Shown: piece by piece, positions 1 to 7,800 of the stretch
Layout of the letters: the number at the start of each line of letters is the position of its first letter
How positions within the stretch are numbered: position 1 is the first letter of the stretch
Origin: Methanobacteriaceae archaeon
Lineage (GTDB): Archaea > Methanobacteriota > Methanobacteria > Methanobacteriales > Methanobacteriaceae
Direction: 5' to 3'
Assembly: GCA_027318585.1 (NCBI GenBank)
Contig: DAHVOW010000033.1
Span: 1-14,579, forward strand
DNA: 14,579 bases
Position numbers and translations under genes: made by a program
Notes under the pieces: generated by a model
Told to the model about the DNA's origin: nothing
The model's database searches: none
What the model saw: the letters and a program-made list of their open reading frames with translations, nothing else

Positions 1-109
1 TTAAAAAATTGAATTTAATTATGTGATTTGTAAAAAGATCATAAAAGTCCTGTCAAACAGGTCTTTAAGTAAATTTCATTAATTAATGCCATAGTTTTCC
101 TCACATTCT

Positions 110-162
110 GTTTAAACCTTTCATCACCTGATTCCGTGATTTTTTTTTTTAAAGGTTTAAAC
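110..162. repeat. 12-bp perfect inverted repeat with nested inner stem
   Basis: GTTTAAACCTTT at 110-121 is the exact reverse complement of AAAGGTTTAAAC at 151-162. The 29-base spacer contains a second inverted repeat, ATCAC at 123-127 and GTGAT at 136-140. On the plus strand the inner stem is followed directly by a run of 11 T (140-150). The outer arms could fold as a long hairpin or be a protein-binding dyad. No duplicated target site or transposase was seen, so a mobile element is not supported. Confidence 0.6.
123..150 (+). terminator. Possible hairpin plus T-run terminator
   Basis: The stem ATCAC/GTGAT with an 8-base loop is followed by 11 consecutive T on the plus strand. In archaea an oligo-T tract is itself a termination signal. 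It would terminate a plus-strand transcript entering from left of the window, but no such gene is visible here, so the role is inferred. Confidence 0.35.
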
Positions 163-350
163 CCAGTAAGATCTATTCAGATAGAGCGTGCGAAGCAAAG
201 AACATTGTCTGCAAAAATCATCATTTAAGAATATCTACTATAGCCCCCATAGCCCTTTAATCACCTAATTTACCTATTCTCCTAATAGCGGTCTCTTAAC
301 GTGTTTATTATTAATTTACTGAAATAAACCGTTTAAAATTTTTTTTGAGG

Positions 351-890
351 CTAATTAATCTTGAATGAATCTAAGATGATTTGGAAGTCTTTCATATCAT
401 CTTCAAAGTTGGATGGTGTTGATCGAAGATACAATGTATATATCCGGCCTTTAGATTCCAAAAAGATCCTCATTAAACGTTGATCTCCGGTAGTTCTTTT
501 TTCATCCAGAGTTATATAATGACCTGTCTGTCCATTAACATTTATATCACCACTAGAGACAAAATTGAAGGATATTCCCTGAGATCCAAAATATTTGGTA
601 TGGGATTTATAGTAAGCAAGCTCCCCTAAATAATACTGAGAAAGTGTTTCTTTACTGCTGTGGTTGCCTTGAGGAACTTTGCCGGTTACATGGAAATGTG
701 CTGTTTTCCCATTCGTAATTTCGCCAAAGACGTTGCTGTGATTAACTTGAAACCAGTTCGTAGGATAATTAAAACTAATATTAGATTTATCATAGGTATT
801 ATGCGAATTATCCGAATGCAAATAACCATAGGGATATAATAAAGTCAAAATCATTAATCCAACTATAGGAAAAAATATCTTATACTTCAC
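351..890 (-). CDS. PsbP-like small exported protein
   Basis: This 179-residue protein begins with a short basic stretch and a hydrophobic segment (about residues 5-24) that reads as a signal peptide or membrane anchor. There is no lipobox cysteine. The rest resembles the small PsbP-related proteins common in Methanobacterium: a SFNYPTNW-type opening, an INVNGQTGHY motif near residues 115-125, and the ending pattern of a beta strand (GRIYTLYLRS) then a helix (FEDDMKDFQIILDSF). The function of these archaeal homologues is unknown; an outside-of-membrane location is inferred. The start is GTG with a weak GAGGGAAG site upstream. It lies 38 bases downstream of the broken hexuloisomerase gene on the same strand and may share its transcript. 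A decayed relative lies at 4200-4757. The family call rests on pattern recognition only. Confidence 0.7.
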   Translation of the reverse strand: MKYKIFFPIVGLMILTLLYPYGYLHSDNSHNTYDKSNISFNYPTNWFQVNHSNVFGEITNGKTAHFHVTGKVPQGNHSSKETLSQYYLGELAYYKSHTKYFGSQGISFNFVSSGDINVNGQTGHYITLDEKRTTGDQRLMRIFLESKGRIYTLYLRSTPSNFEDDMKDFQIILDSFKIN

Positions 891-928
891 TACAACTTCC
901 CTCTTTGGTTTCTATCAAAACTAAATCC

Positions 929-1500
929 CTAAATAACTATTACTTGATCTTTTTTATAATATTCTCCGAATTCTTCAATATTTCTCTTAAACACAGGATA
1001 TTGAGATATGAGTTTAGCCACAATACTATCCAAAAATACCATGGAGTTAATTTCAAAATAGGAACCTAAGGGTAAAGAATCTTCCCCTTGCATGGTAATT
1101 TTTGATTTACCTCCAATGGGTATCAGGAGATCTATCCCCGGGAGGATGTTCTCTTTATTGGTAGTGACCAGTACAATTTTGAGTCCTATAAATTTGGCTA
1201 ATTCCATGATGTCCATTATAATTTTAGTTCGGCCTGATCCAGAGATCAGTACCATAATATCCCTATCTGACAGGAGAGGGGATGCTGATTCCCCAATAGC
1301 ATATTCAGGCCTAATTGAACTAAACGCATCGAAAATGACTTCCCAATAAAGCCACTCCTCCCTGCTCCATATACATAAATATTTGCATCATTATTGTGGC
1401 CAATCATCTCCACTAACTCATCTGCTAACTCATTCAGCTTAAAATCTTTCAATACCCTCATTTCTTCTTCTACATCACCAATTATATCTACTAGTTGCAA
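929..1500 (-). pseudogene. hxlB: 6-phospho-3-hexuloisomerase-like SIS protein, frameshifted
   Basis: Two adjacent minus-strand frames together give one SIS-domain sugar isomerase of about 190 residues, the normal length for 6-phospho-3-hexuloisomerase. This enzyme interconverts hexulose-6-phosphate and fructose-6-phosphate in the ribulose monophosphate pathway, which in many archaea supplies pentose phosphate. The first frame carries the phosphate-binding motif VYGAGRSGFIGKSFSMRLV. The second carries AIGESASPLLSDRD, LISGSGRTK and the GSYFEINSMVFLD segment, which retains the family glutamate. The frame changes at about 1300-1303, where one base (or four, judging by one missing residue) is lost. 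Translation most likely starts at the TTG at 1500, because GGGAGGT lies 6 bases before it. No hexulose-phosphate synthase gene is in the window. It is either a recent pseudogene or a sequencing error. Confidence 0.8.
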
Positions 1501-1555
1501 ATTGAGACCTCCCAAAGACTACTAAAACACTATGATCAAAGATGGCCGGGTATAA

Positions 1556-1566
1556 CTTTTAAATAA
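1556..1566 (-). promoter_or_regulatory. TATA-like box for the hexuloisomerase gene
   Basis: On the minus strand a T/A-rich TTTAAAAG core lies about 56-66 bases before the TTG start at 1500. Transcription would start near 1535, leaving room for the GGGAGGT ribosome site at 1507-1513. Called by eye from spacing and composition. Confidence 0.4.
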
Positions 1567-1695
1567 ATTCAAGCAGTTACTTTATTCTATAATAGACATT
1601 TGCAGTTCTTTTTTTTTGTTTTATCCGCCTAAAAATTAATTAAACCCTAATTATTCAACTAATCTATTTAGAGAATCATTGTTTATTTTCAATAT

Positions 1696-1705
1696 TTTAT
1701 AAATA
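1696..1705 (+). promoter_or_regulatory. TATA box for the 1759 gene
   Basis: TTTATAAATA is close to the archaeal TATA consensus. Transcription would begin near 1725-1730, downstream of the ATG at 1717 but upstream of the ribosome site at 1744. The promoter position therefore argues for translation starting at 1759 rather than 1717. Confidence 0.55.
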
Positions 1706-1743
1706 CAGTTTTACTAATGATCAAATATGAGATCGCTCTTAAA

Positions 1744-1750
1744 GGGAGGT
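1744..1750 (+). promoter_or_regulatory. Ribosome binding site deciding the 1759 start
   Basis: GGGAGGT lies 8 bases before the double ATG at 1759/1762. No comparable site precedes the in-frame ATG at 1717, so the shorter protein is preferred. Confidence 0.7.
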
Positions 1751-1758
1751 TAAAAAAA

Positions 1759-2118
1759 ATGATGAAAACAGTATTTGTATGTTTTAATTCTAGTTCAGCG
1801 CCATATGAAGAGATTAATGTGATAAATGATTTATTAGACTATTTCAACTTAAAAGGCAAGGTAACATCTGAGGTCATCTATAAAACTGATTATGTTCTTG
1901 AGGACATAGAAGGATTACTTGAATCTTTAGCTCAGGGGGATGTGACCCAGGAATTGTTATACTCAGCAACCGCAAGATATTTAGTAAATCTAAAGACTCA
2001 CCCTGACTTCACCAATAGAATCGATGAAGATTTCATTGCAAAGAGCATGGGTGATCTTAAAATTTATGTATTCAAAGTAAAGGAAACCCCTGGGTTTTTA
2101 CTCACCAGTGGAATTTAA
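1759..2118 (+). CDS. Small cytosolic protein of unknown function
   Basis: This protein of 119 residues (start at 1759) is not one I recognise. It has no signal peptide or membrane segment and a single cysteine near the N-terminus (MMKTVFVCFNSS). The pattern is a first beta strand (KTVFVCF), a helix-rich middle with the acidic stretch DYVLEDIEGLLESLAQGD, and a second strand (DLKIYVFKV) near the end, suggesting a small mixed alpha/beta fold. The ATG at 1717 would add 14 basic residues but lies upstream of the expected transcription start. The next gene begins 27 bases downstream with its own strong ribosome site, so the two probably form one transcript. Whether the two proteins act together is unknown. 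Confidence 0.75.
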   Translation: MMKTVFVCFNSSSAPYEEINVINDLLDYFNLKGKVTSEVIYKTDYVLEDIEGLLESLAQGDVTQELLYSATARYLVNLKTHPDFTNRIDEDFIAKSMGDLKIYVFKVKETPGFLLTSGI

Positions 2119-2145
2119 TTAAATAATGACCCGGGAGGGATTTAT

Positions 2146-2877
2146 ATGGTTATAAGATGGAAATATGTGATGGAAGGTCTTATTTTAGGCCTTATAGCGG
2201 GAATTTTTATCAATTTCTTTTTTGGCATCATAGGGGTACTTTTCATATATTTCATTGGCGCTTATTATGCTGGTAGTAAAGTAGGCGGGGGTAGATTAAA
2301 CGGTGCTATTAACGGAATAATGGTAGGCATACTTGGACTGGGACTTTTAGCACTTCTTTCTAGTATTGATATTGGCCCATTCAGTGAATCCGGATTTGTA
2401 GCTGCATTATGGGTCTTATCCGTTATAGGAATATTTTTAGGAACCATTGAAGGTGCGCTGGGGGCTGGGAGTAAAAAGTCTGAGGAAACAAAGGCCACAA
2501 CAGTCAATAATAACCAGAGCGAAAATAACAGTGCTAAAAATCAGATCCCCCCTACACAAGCCAATAAAGGAGTAAGTGGCGATTATCAAACCGTTGAAAT
2601 GGGGGATTATGCAGGATACATTTACAAGTTAGCTGGTGATTTAAATATTAGTAATATAGATGAACTTTATAATAGACACACTGCCAGCTGCGCTAATTGT
2701 GGGGCTGAATTCAGCAAAGAAACCCTTCAACAACTAGCAGTTTTCGGACCCAAAAGTGATTTCAACAATAGCGGCAGCAAACCTTTAGTAATTGGTACCA
2801 GTACTCAAGGAGAAGCTATCAGAAGAGGAAGATGCCCCTACTGTAATCATAATAAAATAAATATATCCATGAAATAA
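2146..2877 (+). CDS. Membrane protein with C-terminal CxxC/CxxC module
   Basis: This 243-residue protein starts at an ATG preceded by GGGAGGG (2133-2139). Residues 9-42 form one long or two short glycine-rich membrane segments, with further segments at about 55-74 and 84-107. This half resembles the small DUF5518-type membrane proteins of methanogens, an uncertain assignment. A polar linker rich in Asn, Ser and Gln (about 108-145) leads to a soluble end with C182-x-x-C185 and C230-x-x-C233. The first pair sits in CANCGAEF and the second in RCPYCNHN, a treble-clef or zinc-ribbon-like pairing separated by 44 residues. A metal-binding cytoplasmic domain tethered to the membrane is inferred. The function is unknown; a sensor or regulatory membrane protein is possible but unproven. 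Confidence 0.8.
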   Translation: MVIRWKYVMEGLILGLIAGIFINFFFGIIGVLFIYFIGAYYAGSKVGGGRLNGAINGIMVGILGLGLLALLSSIDIGPFSESGFVAALWVLSVIGIFLGTIEGALGAGSKKSEETKATTVNNNQSENNSAKNQIPPTQANKGVSGDYQTVEMGDYAGYIYKLAGDLNISNIDELYNRHTASCANCGAEFSKETLQQLAVFGPKSDFNNSGSKPLVIGTSTQGEAIRRGRCPYCNHNKINISMK

Positions 2878-2919
2878 AGGGGCATGTCAAGGGAATATCA
2901 CTAAAACAAGGAAAAAATG

Positions 2920-3107
2920 CACCTATCCCTGGCGAATAATGGGATCCATATTGATTGCAATCGGTAAGTATCAAAATGCAATCACATTTCATAGAATTCT
3001 CTCAAATTTTACCCGCAATATGCTTTAGCCGGGAAGGGGAAAGGATTAGCACTGGTATGCTTGTAAAAATTTCTGAATCAAAGAAATGCTATGAAAAATA
3101 CCTATAA
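2920..3107 (+). pseudogene. Decayed tetratricopeptide-repeat (TPR) fragment
   Basis: Read across all three plus-strand frames, this stretch spells out most of two TPR units. HLSLANN (frame at 2920) continues as GSILIAIGKYQNAI (frame at 2939). Then comes PQYALAGKGKGLALV (frame at 3013) and finally KISESKKCYEKYL followed by TAA at 3105. These match the TPR pattern of Leu-Ala-x-x-x-x-Gly, Gly-Lys-Tyr-x-x-Ala-Ile, Pro-x-Tyr-Ala and x-Cys-Tyr-Glu-Lys in the right order and at about 34-residue spacing. At least three frame changes separate the pieces, so it cannot be translated. Methanobacteriales genomes often carry many TPR genes; this looks like the relic of one. No ribosome site or start is preserved. 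Confidence 0.65.
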
Positions 3108-3230
3108 CTAGCACCTCCACAACAGACACATCTAATAAACAGGCACAAAAAATATAGCTGAACTTGATATAAGAAAAGACTCATGGAAAATGGTAAAATC
3201 CAATTTAAGTGAAAATCATGCTGTTAATCT

Positions 3231-3854
3231 TTATTTTAGATTATAATCAATACCAAACACGGATTGTAAATCAATTTTCCCATAGGACCAAGGTCTTTTA
3301 CGACCAAATATCTTACAATTCTCCCGATAATTTACCATCATCATCATATCCCAATCCAGACGAGGTAGTTTGCAAACAACAGTAAAGGGAAATTCAAGAT
3401 CAGTTAAATTAGAAAAATCTCCATCTAAAATCTTTTTCCAAATACCATCAAAATCCTGTTTTATTTTGCTACTGTTTAACAATACTATTTTACATTTCTT
3501 CCTTACATCATTAAAACTATAATCAAAGACTAAATGTTCCAAGAGACTTAAGTATATGCCTTGTTTGATTAATGCAGATTTATTTAGATTATCCACCAGA
3601 TATAATGGTAAATCGTGTTCCATGATAATATTAATTAGATCTTCAGAGTTATATTGGCCCACTAAAAACTCATTGAACTCTGATTCTGACTTATTTTCAT
3701 AGTATCCCAAAATTTTCCCAATATAATCAATCGTTAAAGATCTGGCTTTGGTATTACCTTCATCCAGTGATTTTAACAAACCTTTAACATCCCTCCGGAG
3801 ATATATCTCTTCCACATCAATATTAGGACCAAAAAACTTATCAAAAATTCCCAT
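3231..3854 (-). CDS. Protein of unknown function, possibly helical-repeat
   Basis: The product is 207 residues from the ATG at 3854, which follows AGGGG at 3863-3867. The frame stays open to an earlier ATG at 3938, but those 28 extra residues are unlike a protein N-terminus and have no better ribosome site. It opens with MGIFDKFFGPNIDVEEIYLR, then DVKGLLKSLDEGNTKARSLT, which resembles the first helices of HEAT-like repeats. The middle is helical and acidic, and the end is richer in aromatic residues. It contains four Met in a row near residue 170. There is no signal peptide or membrane segment, so it is probably cytosolic. I do not recognise a family. It stands alone, flanked by two decayed genes. 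Confidence 0.65.
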   Translation of the reverse strand: MGIFDKFFGPNIDVEEIYLRRDVKGLLKSLDEGNTKARSLTIDYIGKILGYYENKSESEFNEFLVGQYNSEDLINIIMEHDLPLYLVDNLNKSALIKQGIYLSLLEHLVFDYSFNDVRKKCKIVLLNSSKIKQDFDGIWKKILDGDFSNLTDLEFPFTVVCKLPRLDWDMMMMVNYRENCKIFGRKRPWSYGKIDLQSVFGIDYNLK

Positions 3855-4199
3855 AATTAAAACCCCTAAATTTTTTATCTCACCACTATACCAGCTATGT
3901 TTGCCACATACCCGGCCAATATTACCCCATTTGGACAATAAAGCCTATTAATATTGTTACTAATTTCCCATCATATTAACGGGGCAATTTCTTTTCACAC
4001 CCCACCATGAGGAAAAATAGTTTAACTCTCCATTTTCCAATATTTTTTTTCTCAGCTTTTAATTTATCTATACTAATCATAGATTTATGCCATTTTCTTC
4101 ATCAAAGTCCATGAAATGTTAATAATAACTGTAAATACAAAAACCACTTGTTAATAAATTATATGAGCAGAAATAAAATGATTTTAGGGTAAGGGGAGG
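3855..4199. other. AT-rich intergenic stretch
   Basis: No supported gene. A TATA-like AAATTATATG at about 4155-4164 and a strong GGGGAGGA ribosome site at 4193-4200 remain in front of the decayed PsbP-like gene, showing that it once had working signals. A 34-codon minus-strand frame (3976-4080) lacks a ribosome site and was not called. Confidence 0.5.
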
Positions 4200-4757
4200 A
4201 AATACGGACATACATCAATTAGCAATATTGCACTGATATTAATAACCGGACTGGGGCTTTATTATTATTTCACTGAGTACCAATATAGTGATTCAGCAAA
4301 TTATGATGGTGTGTATAATTTAAATATCCCAAAACTTGGGTTAATGCAACATACAAACAGGAATAAAACAGAGATCCATCTATCAAAACAATTACACAGT
4401 TAATGGCTGCCAAAAAGACTATTATAAATATTTATTAGAGTAAGAAACTATGATAGACCCGCCGAAAATCCTAATATCGACTCTTATGTAGAATCATGAT
4501 CCTAATTCAAAGGAAAACACTACTAACAATGTTAATCTCATATCTAAGAGAGAAATAACGGTAGATGGAAAAAATCAGATGAACTCTTTTTCGAAATTAA
4601 GCAAAAAGATACCCAAAAATTAGTGAGAGTAAAAGGAATCCTAATTGATTATAAGGGCCAAATTTTTAAGATAACCATCATCTCATCATCCAAAGAATTC
4701 GAAGACACACTTAAAAAACGGCCCGTGTAATTAACTTTCGATAAATTAACATCCTAA
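4200..4757 (+). pseudogene. Decayed PsbP-like exported protein gene
   Basis: A ribosome site (4193-4200) is followed by no ATG; the start codon appears lost. The first frame reads IALILITGLGLYYYF, a membrane or signal segment, then NYDGVYNLNIPKLGL, and stops at about 4400. After several stops, the frame beginning near 4513 reads REITVDGKNQM and shifts within a T run at about 4585-4592. It then continues as FEIKQKDTQKLVRVKGILID, YKGQIFKITIISS and KEFEDTLKK. After one in-frame stop at 4728, LTFDKL follows. This aligns in order with the C-terminal half of the intact gene at 351-890 (INVNG, the RxxxLESKGRIYTLYLRS strands, NFEDDMKDF). It is a broken relative of that gene on the opposite strand. 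Confidence 0.7.
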
Positions 4758-4790
4758 CTTTTTTTAATCTATTTTTTTAATCTTAAAAAC

Positions 4791-4806
4791 TATTGAATAT
4801 TCAATA
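4791..4806. repeat. 16-bp perfect palindrome
   Basis: TATTGAATATTCAATA is identical to its own reverse complement. It lies between the end of the decayed PsbP-like gene and the 3' end of the giant surface-protein gene. It could be a regulator-binding dyad or a chance palindrome in AT-rich sequence. Confidence 0.5.
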
Positions 4807-4841
4807 TTTAATGATATAAGCCTCATAAGTATATAATTTAT

Positions 4842-4853
4842 AAAAAAGAAAAA
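4842..4853 (-). terminator. Oligo-T terminator of the giant gene
   Basis: On the minus strand, 10 bases after the stop region, runs of five and six T are separated by one C. This fits archaeal intrinsic termination at oligo-T tracts. Confidence 0.55.
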
Positions 4854-4862
4854 TGGGAGGGT

Positions 4863-7800
4863 TTATACCACCCTTACTTCCATCTGGTAGCTTACCTCGG
4901 CACCTTCATCGTCCCGGACCGTCAGGATCAGCTGATAAACCCCGGGCAACAGGTAGGTGTGAGCCACCGAGTCGTTGATGACCGTGGTTCCATCCGAGGT
5001 GTAGGTATTAACCTCAGGGTCTGTTCCATCCCCGAAGGACCACTCGAAGGTGATAGCATCCGCTCCCGAGTCAATGGCCTGGGCATTGAAGGTGATCTCC
5101 TTATTGGCCAGGGTGAATAACCCCTTCAATGGAATGTTTAGGGTCTGACTCCAGGTGGATGGATTGTTGGGGTTGGATTTGAAGGTGGCTACCTTGGTCT
5201 TCTTACCGTCAATTATCAACCATACTGGTGTGGCTCCACTGGTTTTAGTGCCAGTACTGAATAGCAGCCTACTAGTGTAGGGTTTGGACATGTCGATATT
5301 AGCCACCATACTGACTTCCTGTTCATTGGGCGAACCAGCAGTGAATAGGATGGTCTTACTGAGAATTACAACGCCCTCCTGGATGATCTGGAGCTCAACA
5401 CTGTTACCGGGCTGTCCCGCCACCCTCATGGTGATGGGCACCTTCACCAGGAAGCTGCTACTCAGTGTGGCACTGGGTGCTGTGTTGGTTACAGTAACCG
5501 TGGAGGAGGCTACCGAGGTTAATCCCTTAGAGTCAGTAACCCTTAAAGACACCGTACCGGTGTAGTCATCAGGCCAGGTCCTGGAAACCATCATTCCCAG
5601 TGTTTCGAAGGTTCCATCCCCATCCAGGTCCCACTCGTAGGTGAGGGTGTCACCATCAGGGTCAGAAGAAGCTGAACCATCGAAGGTTATCTCTGAACCC
5701 TCATAGGCAGTGTAGGGCCCGTCAAGGATGGCTACCGGAGCCTGATTGGCATTCTGGATCACATTGATAGTCATGGTTTTAGAGTCACTCTGGCCTCCTG
5801 CTGTGGCAGTGAAAGTAACTGTGTAAATACCGGGTGTGGCTGAGTCACAGTTGAAAGTATCTCCCACAAAGGTGGCACCTACGGGCAGGTCTGTAGCAGT
5901 GTAAATCACTGAGTCACCATCTGGATCATTTCCCGAAACCGTGAATGATAAGCTCTGTCCTCCATTCACTTCCTGGTTTTCTATTTCGTTCAGTACTGGT
6001 GGACGGTTCACATTATTTACCGTTATGATGACAATTTCACTGTTAGTTCCGCCTGAATTGTCGGATACAGTGAAAGTCACTGGGTAAATACCCGCCTGAG
6101 CAAAGTCAGGAGTCCAGGTGAATGATCCAGACGCAGAGTTCAGTGTAGCACTACTGGGTAGCCCAGTAGCACTGTAAGTTAAGATATCCCCGTCGGCATC
6201 ACTACCAGCCAGAGTGAATGCTAAATTCTGATTTTCATCAATAGATCTAGCCCCTATAAGTTCAAAAACAGGGGCTTGGTTCACATTAGTGACTGTAATG
6301 GGGATTAACCCAGTATTGGTGTTTATCCCATCAGTTACTAAGAAATTCGGTGTGTACTCTCCAGACTGAGCATATGATGGAATCCACGTTAACAGACCAG
6401 TGGAACTGATTTGAGCTCCTTCCGGCCAGATCCCAACTGGTGAATAAGTCAGAGCATCAGCATCAGCATCAGAACCAGGAACCTGGAAGTTAATAGCTTG
6501 CTGTTCGGATACAGTTATTGCATTTATTGTTCCAACCACTGGTGGACGGTTTATGTTATTAACCGTGAAGATTACCATTTCTGTATCAGTTGCTCCTCCC
6601 TCATCGGTCACGGTAAAGGTCACCTCATAGGTTCCAGCTTGTTCATAGGTCGGAATCCATTGGAATGCCCCTGTTTGTGGATTTAGTGTAGCACCGTCAG
6701 GCAATGGAGAGGATGAGTATGTCAACGCATCACCATCCAGATCCGATCCAGAGACCGTAAATTCTAAGTTCTGATTCTCATCCACAGATTGAGCACCAAT
6801 AGCACCCAATATAGGTGCACGGTTTACATTAGTAACAGTGATGGTCACAGTTTCACTATCAGTTAAAACTCCGTCAGATACTTGGAAGGTGACTGAGTAA
6901 CTACCAGCCTGATCATAACCAGGAGTCCAACTAAACGTCGTTCCATCCAATGTTGCACCGACGGGTAGGCCCGTGGCAGTGTAGGTAACTTGGTCACCAT
7001 CGGGATCACTGGCCAATAATGTGAATGATATACTCTGTCCTTCATTAACTTCCTGGTTTCCTATGGAGTTAAACAGAGGTGGACGATTCACATTATTCAC
7101 CGTGAACCAAACAGTTTCACTGTAACTTCCATCTAAAGTATCGGTTATGGTGAAAGTTACCGGATAATTACCAGCCTGAGTGAAGTTAGGAGTCCAGCTG
7201 AAGGCCCCAGTTACAGAGTCAAGTGTAGCACCACTTGGTAACCCAGTTGCACTGTAAGTTAACAAATCACCATCCGCATCTGATCCAGATACTGTGAAGA
7301 ATAAACTACCACCTTCGTTAACAGCTTGGTTGCTGATTGGATTCAACACTGGCGGACGGTTCACATTACTAACCAAGATGATCACCATTTCTGTATCAGT
7401 TGCTCCTTCCTCATCGGTCACGGTAAAGGTCATCTCATAGGTTCCAGCTTGTTCATAGGTCGGAGCCCAGGAGAAGGCACCAGTTTCAGAGTTAAGTGCA
7501 GCATTACTTGGTAATCCTATGGCGCTGTAGGTCACTTGATCATCATCGGCATCCGACCCAGATACCGTGAAGGCTAAGTTCTGATTCTCATACACAGATT
7601 GAGCACCAATAGCACCCAGTAATGGTGCACGATTCACATTAGTAACGGTGATGGGCACAGTTTCACTATCAGTTGAAGCTCCATCAGACACTTGGAAGTT
7701 GACTGAGTAACTACCAGCATGATCATAACCAGGAGTCCAACTAAAAGTTGTTCCATCGAATGTTGCACCATCAGGCAACCCAGAGGCACTGTAAATTAAC

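Larger units (their letters stand above)
1..350. other. AT-rich intergenic stretch with hairpins
   Basis: No convincing gene was seen on either strand. The stretch holds a 9-bp stem with one T-T mismatch at 44-52/58-66, then a nested inverted repeat with a T run at 110-162 (listed separately). The minus-strand gene beginning downstream of this stretch ends at 351. Short reading frames here lack a Shine-Dalgarno site and any recognisable family pattern. Confidence 0.6.

Noticed and set aside
1295..1306. Programmed ribosomal frameshift in the hexuloisomerase gene
   Set aside because: No slippery heptamer or clear downstream structure; a simple deletion explains the frame change better.
1092..1349. 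Plus-strand open frame over the hexuloisomerase region
   Set aside because: It lies opposite the conserved SIS-domain coding sequence and has no ribosome site or family pattern.
3976..4080. 34-codon minus-strand frame in the 3855-4199 gap
   Set aside because: It is rich in charged residues, like coding sequence, but has no ribosome site and no recognisable similarity; too short to support.
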